From assembly GCF_001949145.1 (NCBI RefSeq), contig NW_019091386.1, forward strand, positions 1,416,227 to 1,461,465: 45,239 nt of DNA. The letters are read 5' to 3'. Both the position numbers and the translations under genes were made by a program. The first letter of the stretch is position 1. The number at the start of each line of letters is the position of its first letter. The stretch comes from Acanthaster planci. Lineage: Eukaryota > Echinodermata > Asteroidea > Valvatida > Acanthasteridae. Shown here piece by piece: positions 37,034 to 45,239 of the stretch. The notes under the pieces were generated by a model. It saw nothing but the letters and a program-made list of their open reading frames with translations. It searched no databases and was not told the DNA's origin.

Positions 37034-39674
37034 TTAAAGTGACAAAAATCTCTGAAACTTCAAAACATCTTCAAGTTACATGTAAGATGATTATACCCAA
37101 TTTAAAACCAACCAATTTTAAGTTGCCACGTTTGAGTTTGACTATGCCACTTTCACTTCAAAATTATTTGTTGATCAGAACCGGTGACTTGTCCATGCAT
37201 GAGTAAGCTTCCGCACTATCTTTTTCAATTACTGATCGGCAACTTCCTGTTTGTGGAACGACGCTATCCAACTTTGTCAAGCACATCATGTGTTTATGGT
37301 TTTACAATTTTAGTTTGACAACACATGGCCAGTCCCAATGGCATCTTTGTGTGCATCTAGTAGTGTGATTCTTTGTACAGGTAGTGGTTTTGGTTGTAAA
37401 TACACACGTATAATGTAACCAAGGTTGAGACGACAGATTTTAGCTTCTATTTCGGATTGTGTAACAAGTACTTCGTTGTTCCTGTGGTTAACCAACCCAT
37501 GGTTTTGATTCTAGGATAAAGCTACACACAGGCAGCTACCGTACATTATGTACACCAGTGTATTGAATGATTAGGCATGTACATGTACTGTACATACACA
37601 CAATTTCTAATATTTTTAAAAAGTTTACAACTTTCTAGGATCGGCAACTTGCTTGAAACAAGTTGGCACCCTGTTGCTGGGGTAGATATGGGAATAACAA
37701 GGAGGCTTTGTAATTCTGCCAAGAGTAAGGATTTAGCTGGGCCATTTCAATCCTTTGAGTAAACAAATTTTGCGTGTTGCCCTGACAACAATATTGCAAC
37801 AGCTTTTGTCCCTGGTTTTTTTTCACTGCATGCTGAATACAACACAGCTTTGTTATTGTCAAATGTGACCTTGCATGCGAGTGCTTTTGTGCAGAAATAT
37901 TTCCTGCACACCTACATTCTGTTCAAAATCAACTTATCCCTTTCCAGCACCAACAAGTGTAACTAAATATAAACAACCACCTTCAAATTTCCTATTGTCC
38001 TTGGCAAATTTTATTGGTGGTTTCTTTTTAAAAATATGACTCAATAATGTGCCAACTGTTGAAGAGAATATAGTAAAAGAAATACAAAAAGTACATGTAA
38101 AAATATTTGCTGTTTTAAACATTGGTATAACAAAAGGCCTGAAATAAATTCGAACAAGCATCCTTCATTACAGGCACTTTCCTTGGCTATACACGCAAAT
38201 ACATGCAGGTGTGCACAGATTTTGAAAAAATTAGTTGCCCTTTTTAACTGAACAAAGAAATGGTCTTTTTAGTAAGAGAACAAAATCTCACTGGGACCAA
38301 ACTTTACGCCAAGCTCCTGCCGACAGCTGAATACGGCATCCATCAAACCACACTGCCTCACAGGCCACTGCACAGCGCTGCTAAATCTTATGGAATATGC
38401 TGATCCAGTAAAAAAAAGAGGTCACTGCTGTACACATGTATGATGATCGAAGTATGTTTTCACAAAGCTATAAATGTTTATACATCTCTGCACTACATTG
38501 AAGCATGGAAGCGAAATCAATCGACCACTTGGTGAAAACCCAACTGTGGTTCTGTTTTCTTAGGAGTATGTTCTGTTAAATCCAAGCTTTTCCAATGTAA
38601 AAATTGACCTTAAGTATTAATCTGAGCCAAGGCTTTGTTGATGCCATGGGATTCAAGGTTGCATCTACATGTATTCTTGCAGGCATGGGTAAAAATACAT
38701 ATATATACTAGTACGTGAGAATTTGTAAAGAAACAGCACTGTGCCAACAGAAGTGAATAAAAAAAGAGAACAAGTATACATGTATCAGTGGTAAAGATTC
38801 CAAACATGGTATGGATTTATATGAATGAATTGTACACTCTCTGTTGTAACAATGAAACAAAAACCAAACAATACAAAATAAAAATAATAGGAATACTGGC
38901 TTTCAGACCTACATGTACATGCAAAGGCGTACAATCCATACGAGTAAAGAGGAACATAGATAAGGTGCCAGTCCTGTGTTCAAATGCGGAGGTCATTACT
39001 ATACACGAGCCAGGAAACTGTTGAAATTTCCAGCAATAAATGATGTTCAACAGTATAACCAGATAAATATAACGAGGGTCATCTGTTTCAAAATATGTAT
39101 GGCCTGAGAGTGCATGCCCACTTCCTCCCTTTTTGTGCACAGCAAAACCCATGGTAAACACTCATATCAAGTTTACTACTAGTGCATGCATGTACATATT
39201 CTACTTCATTACCATTATTATGAACAGTTAATTGCATCGTATAACCGTGGACATGTACATTTATGGAAGGGTTTCCATCCTGTTTCTACATGTAATAAAG
39301 TCACATCTTCATGACAACCTTAATACTGACTGCATATGATATAGCTCACGGTTATGCATGTCAGATTCCATTTTCGTGTACATGTATACATGTAAAAAAA
39401 GTACAGGAATTGTAGGAGATTATATTGCGAACGAATATTACACAGTTGGAATTGGAATGAAAATAAAGTTAACGGCAATCAAATTTTGTTTACAATTTTT
39501 AATCTGGCTGACAGTGCACAGCATCTACTTCAAAATATTTATCCCCCAAAACTTGGACACATAAACCTTTTCCTGTTTTTGCACAAGGGAGGAGGACCAG
39601 AATATGACTAATCTGAATAATCGGCTGGGGGGAATGGGTGTCTTATACCAAGACTAGGATGAAAAATTAATGGA

Positions 39675-39860
39675 AGAGAACAGTTCTCAGAAAAACACCC
39701 AGTACCTTGGGCACACTTAATCCCCTTTTTCCTGTTTGTGTGGAAGGGAGGGGGCAGCACTCTGACAAAATATACTGGCAGATGGCACCCAACTTTGGGG
39801 TGAACAGTCCCCAGAGTGAAGAATTCTCCGAAGGAATAAATAAAACACCCAGTACCCACA
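39675..39860. repeat. diverged direct repeat around ACACCCAGTACC
   Basis: GAACAGTTCTCAGA...AAACACCCAGTACC (from about 39678) is followed about 150 bases on by GAACAGTCCCCAGA...AAACACCCAGTACC. The second copy has extra bases between the two blocks. There is no ORF. Confidence 0.45.
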
Positions 39861-41263
39861 GGATTCACCTTGTTAATTACGCCCACTACAATGACTAACC
39901 CAATCAACTCTATCCTGGCTGTTATAGTGCCCCTATACCCTACGGGCATTGAAATATGCCATTCCGTGTCTATCGCAGCCTTTTGGAGACAGGGCAAAGA
40001 GAGGCGAGCATATATGCAGGATTAGTGGCCGCTGTCTCATGACAAATCCTGGTGACGTGCATGCTTATTGACAGTACCAGCAAATTTGAACCCAAGCTTG
40101 AAAAGAAACGGGTAGGAATGCAAAAAATAGCGTGGAGTAAGAGGAACCTGGGCCCTGTAGGATGAGCTGACTGTAAACTACCTTTGACGTAGGAATTTTG
40201 ATTAAATACGTGGAAAAGCATCTTTTGCACCGAGTCCGTTCTATTGGGCAGCCATGGTTAGGAGAAATCAAATTACAAAAATGTACATAAACAAGTAAGA
40301 GTATAAATTTATCAATGATGACAAGTACCGCCACCTTTACATGCTGTAATTTGACAGTGCCATTTCCTAGTTTTCTCATAGACAAATAGACTCTGTTTAC
40401 AGTTGTCATAACACTGATAGGATACGGGCAGTATAAATAATACAGTTTTCCTAGATACACCACTAAATTCTCTACCATGCAGTACCTAAGTTGGTTTGTC
40501 AAAAAATCAAGGCTTTCCTGGAAGAGCCTGAGAGAAGCGTAAGAAGAACCCATTTAAGTGGGCAAGCCCTGTCGCCAACAATGGCAATAAGCGGATTAAA
40601 AGGTCGACAGCATAAATCCTTTTCATTGTGCTGAAGGGGTGGAGGTTCCTTTTGTTCAACTATCAAAAGTATCCAGGAGGATTTCAGGGCATCCAAGTGC
40701 TGATGCATTGCTGCCCAAGAAACTGCATTCAGCAGATCAGAGTAAGACTTCAAAGAGGCCTGGAGCTCTTTCATCGACACACATGAGTAATTCCGCTACA
40801 ATAACCGAATACATCTCTTGACAAACTACAGTACAAAAAACTACAAATGTCAGCGGCCATTTTCGGGGAAATTACAAATGTGGATGAAGTGGTGAGAATA
40901 GCAAAAGTGTACTTTTTTGTTTTCTTTTCCTTTGTTAATACCTATGATGCTCAGTTTTTACTAAGTACAGGTATAACACTCCATGCTGTGCACTGCTCAT
41001 GTCACGTCTGTGGCACATGCACAAACCGGTACCATACCAGGATATAAATAATGCAGTCAGCTTTTCATGTTTAGGCCTACAGTACAGTGTACACTGCTAT
41101 AGGTTAAATAAAATCTTTAACTTCAGAATGGTTGGTTTTCGCAAGCGAAGTTTTGGACTAAATCTTGATAAATCATCATGCATCTGGAAGTACCGGTAAC
41201 AGAAAAGCCTAACCATATCAAATACACTGGCCATCTTGTAACTGAACAAAAGGTGCTGCAAAA

Positions 41264-41285
41264 CTGCACAGTAATCACTGTGCAG
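41264..41285. repeat. hairpin, 9-bp arms, 4-base loop
   Basis: CTGCACAGT, AATC, ACTGTGCAG. Confidence 0.75.
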
Positions 41286-42110
41286 AGTTGTGCCTTTATT
41301 TCTCCTCCTCTACTCTAAGTACAGAAGACCTAATATTTATCCAACTTAAAGTCACACAAATATTTTTCACAGTATACCAGTACATTTATGCACTGCATGT
41401 ACGTGGATGGACCACTTTTAAGTAAGCACTAGCTCCCACTTCACTGAGTTCCAAATGGGTATTCAAGGGGACGTACATGTACATGGTTACAGTACCACCA
41501 TTCATTTGCAGTGTTTGTGCTTCCTGGTTCAAGTGATGTCAGTCTAGAAAGGGGAAGGCAAGCGCAAAGGGAAGTGCAAGCATTTGTTATCTCATTTAAG
41601 CATTTGAGACTGACAACGTTTCCATAAGAAGGATTCCAAAATTCAATCATAGTGCAAAGAACATGGACAAGATATTTGGATATTTGTTATTATCATGAGA
41701 AAGAAGGAACTTTATACGGCAAAAGTTGGGATCCATGAATGATTCACTAAGCACAGGATTTGAATGCGTCCGAATTTTAAACAATGAAATACAGAAATTG
41801 AACCACCAAGAATTTACATTAAGTTCTTTGTGATTGAGAATGGGAAGCTTACATACACGTACCCTCCACCTAAGACACGCAGCACCACTGTGATGAAAGA
41901 ATTGATCTCAAACAGAATATGCTAAGATGCAAACTAAGTACCCTGTGTACATGTACATCCACGGGATGTGGGCGTAATGCAGGGTGAAGTCTTGATATCT
42001 CCTCAAATGTTAAAATGGGATAATAGCTGCCTTTGTTTGTTAAGTCGTCATACACTAAAAAGCAAAGTGCAGAGTGCAGCACACCTGCTTGAACAATACT
42101 GAACCCCTTG

Positions 42111-42320
42111 GCCTGTTGTTTCCCCTCTAGACGGGGACACCCAACACCCAATGTACCCATTCGGAAAGTGTGTGGGTGGGCACACACAACTCCCTATCTG
42201 ATCAAATGTTCGGGCTGGTTTGCAAATGTCCAATTCCTGTTTCACTTCTACTCCCTGTCATCGAAAGTCACCCAATACCCAGTGTCGCCCATTTCTGTAA
42301 GCGCTAGTGTGTGGGCGGCC
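42111..42320. repeat. diverged direct repeat, about 135 bp apart
   Basis: Blocks CCTGTTGTTTCCCCTC...CACCCAACACCCAATGTACCCATT...GTGTGTGGGTGGGC and CCTGTTTCACTTCT...CACCCAATACCCAGTGTCGCCCATT...GTGTGTGGGCGGCC keep the same order. Likely an old duplication or a degraded repeat family related to the copy near 39.7 kb. Confidence 0.5.
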
Positions 42321-42391
42321 TCTTGTGAGGGACCTTCCTCGTTGCTGGGTTTGCCCGGTTAAGGGGTGCGACTGGGTTCCAGTTCGGAGTT

Positions 42392-42409
42392 CGAGACTCT
42401 TCAGTCTCG
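42392..42409. repeat. hairpin, 7-bp arms
   Basis: CGAGACT, loop CTTC, AGTCTCG, next to the 42.1-42.3 kb repeat. Confidence 0.65.
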
Positions 42410-43306
42410 GTAACAAGGCTCCTTACCCAACCAATGGCTGAAGAGGTGTAATTAATGAACTATGAGTGTGAGGTTTCAGTCCATGAGTGCAACCCACTTC
42501 TTACTGTACATGTCTTGCACTAAAGCGGGTTAGTAGGTACATGAAACTCCACTTCCTGGTTCAAAGACAATTCATATTTGATCTGCAAATTATCCAAGTA
42601 TAGAACACCAAGAACTAGTCAGAGATCCTTATTTTGCCCACGCACATTTTTGGCCCATATGAACAACATAGAATACATTGTTAACCCTGCACTCAATTTG
42701 TTATTTTATATATTTTTTTTATTTTGATATATTCACACAAGCACTGTTCAGCACTAGTACAACCAAATACATGTACATGTAGTAGCAAGCAGTAGACGAG
42801 CATTCTGTCTTTTGATATCAATTCGTAATTAAAAGGACTTTTAAATTATGAAGTGCAGTAGGTACACAGTATTAACTGGGGTTGTGACAATGCAGATTTA
42901 AGCTTGATGAACTGACTGGCTGAATCACATTTTGTAAGTGTTGGAATGAAAATGTTTTTGCCAAAGCCCTGGCATGGTAATGGCATGCCATCGAGTATTC
43001 ATTGGTATCTCCATGGTCAGCTGCTCATCCATGCATGACCATTGTTGCTCTGCCTGTACACACTGAGTGCATGTGCTGTACATGTACTCTGTGTATAGTG
43101 TAATCTTGAACTTGTACGATGTACATGCTTGCTTGTTGTACATGTATGCCATGATAAAATATGCAGTGGTGAAGCATATGTTGTCATCCATGCATAAAGT
43201 CAGGATACAAGCTACTGTACAGATATCCATGGGCTACTCAACCTACAGTCCCATTCAACAACTGAGGGCAGCAGATACAGTCTACATGACCTGCACAAAA
43301 TGATCG

Positions 43307-43350
43307 TGTACATGTATTGCATACATCATTAAAATGTACATGTATTGCAT
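43307..43350. repeat. 28-bp-period direct repeat TGTACATGTATTGCAT
   Basis: Two identical 16-base copies at 43307-43322 and 43335-43350. Confidence 0.85.
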
Positions 43351-43870
43351 GTATGCTCCTTGAAAAATTGGGAAATGAACCAAGTGGGCAGGTGAGGGCG
43401 GTATACCACCTCTGTGGCTGTGTTCAATTAACAGAACTCAGACAGGTTTACACACCCTTCAAACACATGGTTAATCCAAAAATTTGCACCTACTCTGAGA
43501 GTTCTTGGAGGTGTTTCAAAAGTGTGAAAAACTTCTGTAATTTACTAATACCTGACTAATTCCAGGTCTCTGTTTTTTCTTCATTTCTCAATGCAGATTC
43601 ACAGCAAAGATAGTCTAAGCACTGCTGAAAAAAGATACCAGTACGTAAGTCTACATACAAATTGGGTCTTAAGCTTAGAAGCCCTAAGTTGTTCAAATAA
43701 GTATATTCATTAACCAACTGTAACTTTTAATTCCCTAAAGCCCAATAAATTTCTAATCTTCTGGCATTTGGTAATATGATTCTGCTGTCTAGCGATAATT
43801 CTAAGACGGCCTGGATTCTTAAGATAAGTAAATGTAAACTATAGACGCAAATTAAACCTTATAACTGTTG

Positions 43871-43891
43871 TAATTTCATGGAATGAAATTA
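43871..43891. repeat. inverted repeat, 9-bp arms
   Basis: TAATTTCAT, centre GGA, ATGAAATTA. Confidence 0.75.
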
Positions 43892-45239
43892 TATTTTTTT
43901 ATGTAAAAATTGTACATTCTGCTTATGTTCTAGAACATGTTTGAACATACAGTATATTTTACTTTTTGAAACCAATTTGTAATTTATTCCCCTAAAATTA
44001 CAAAATACTGTACATGTAGATTGTTTCCTGATTTTACAGCTTTCAAAGCTATTCATAGTAAACTTTTTGGGTACAGATACTTAAGGGTGGGTCCGGTACA
44101 ATATTCAAAGGGGGGGGGCACCAGTTGTTAGACTATCAGGCATCAGCCATTCGTAGCCACTCCCTCCCCCGCTTCCGCCACCAGTGTCCAAAACCAATAT
44201 TTTGGGATTCAAGCTAGCTGTAGCCCTGTTTCACACTTTGCCTTTAAACGATTAAGAATTCTGGCAGGTAGGTAGGCTCAATTTCACAAACACGTTTAGT
44301 GCAAATTTTCATCTCTATTTGTCAGAATAAATATCTCAGATCACACTTACAATTTAATAAACACTACACAAACAAACATTTCGGCCTATGACATCTTGTG
44401 TCCTAGTACCAACGAGAACAGAGTGAGTTCCTTCTACATATGTCTTGTTCTAGTTTCTTGAAGACTGTACCTTTCTGCTCGGTCATAAAGTGTGACCCCC
44501 TTCCCCCTCCAGCCCTCCCAGGCCAGGTGTCACGCTTTTAAAAAAAATCCAAAATAAAACCAAATTTTGCAGAATTTGTTGCCTTACCTGGGAGTGTGAT
44601 ACCACGAGTTTGGGATTAAGTTCGAAGAAAAAGTTCTACAGACTCGGAGTACATAGATGCATGTACCGGTAGGCTGGGCCAAGGGCCTACATTACAAGTG
44701 ACAGCTTGGTCATAAACTATGTCCCATTTTCCTCTTAATTCCCTGAAGTGTCTCGCTGTAAAAGAGGAATCTAAAATGAAACCAAACTGTAGTCATACGA
44801 GAGTGTGACACCAAAGTGAAACACGTAGGCCCTATTCCATAATTCCAAGTAAGGACTGAGCATGCTAAACCTATTGCCAATGCCGTGATCGCAGAAGCAC
44901 TCATGACTTAGTTTTCATCCTTTATTCCTTCCCCAAAACTTTTGTTTTACAATCTGTAGTGGCTAATCCTCAGTTGCAAAAGTTATTTTTACAGAATTTC
45001 ATCATCATAACCAAAATCTTGTATTACTTACATCATTTCCAAGAAGTGTTCTCCGATTACTCCGAAGTTAGTCGACTCGGTTTCATCAACTTTTTGACAC
45101 TGCATGTACACGTGCAGAGCCAAAATTCAATAGGCGCCCCAGACATGCCGGAGGCTTTTATCGTCTGCTCGCTGTATCACACTGACAGAAAGTTGCTTGC
45201 TGCCCTCTTGTGTTTAAATGTGACAAAACTTTCTACATA

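Larger units (their letters stand above)
36600..45239. other. CpG-poor, TACATGTA-rich region without assigned exons
   Basis: CpG is visibly scarcer than left of 36 kb, often none in a 60-base line, and TG/CA words dominate. By eye I count about 18 exact TACATGTA here. ORFs on the minus strand at 40065-40553 and 40499-40780 are the longest but show no domain. This may be intronic or intergenic DNA of a neighbouring gene. Confidence 0.55.

Noticed and set aside
40065-40780. Two overlapping minus-strand ORFs of 162 and 93 codons
   Set aside because: Different frames, no known motif, and no convincing splice link between them. A real exon here cannot be excluded without RNA data.
34149-44020. 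A CRISPR-like or satellite array made of TGTACATGTA units
   Set aside because: The copies are irregularly spaced with no fixed unit or spacer length, so this is word enrichment, not an array.

Overview
The window looks like nuclear DNA from an animal, most likely an invertebrate deuterostome. I lean towards an echinoderm, from the Egr protein and from the abundance of the palindromic words TACATGTA and TAGGCCTA, but the species cannot be named from sequence alone. The DNA is AT-rich, gene-poor and full of microsatellites and short inverted repeats. Nothing suggests a bacterial, organellar or viral origin.

One protein-coding gene can be supported: an early growth response (Egr/Krox/Zif268) transcription factor on the minus strand. 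It has two coding exons (31613-31382 and 30428-29134) split by one 953-base phase-1 intron, and encodes 508 residues ending in three C2H2 zinc fingers with the standard Egr DNA-contact residues. Upstream lies a promoter of the immediate-early type: a TATA-like box exactly 30 bases before a good initiator, a perfect serum response element (CArG box) near -65, a perfect cAMP response element near -105, and a second CArG box fused to an Ets site near -435. The predicted 161-base leader carries three upstream AUGs, two of whose reading frames end in ATGA overlaps with the next start codon. The predicted 3' UTR holds AUUUA motifs and a poly(A) signal. Together this fits a signal-induced, short-lived mRNA.

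Layout: 1-28.4 kb is the downstream side of egr and has no gene I can recognise. It holds a tRNA-derived element (about 4.5 kb), a diverged tandem repeat (7.9-8.2 kb), an A-tailed candidate retroposon (13.0 kb), a CpG-rich block with bZIP, MEF2 and CCAAT sites that looks like a regulatory element (17.7-18.3 kb), a foldback element (20.1 kb) and a near-perfect 70-base hairpin (22.4 kb). The egr unit occupies about 28.4-31.8 kb and its upstream regulatory DNA continues to about 35.3 kb, including a GC-rich block at 34.9-35.3 kb. From about 36.6 kb to the end the DNA changes: CpG becomes scarce and TACATGTA very frequent. This suggests a different, perhaps germline-methylated, compartment such as introns of a neighbouring gene, although no exon can be assigned there.
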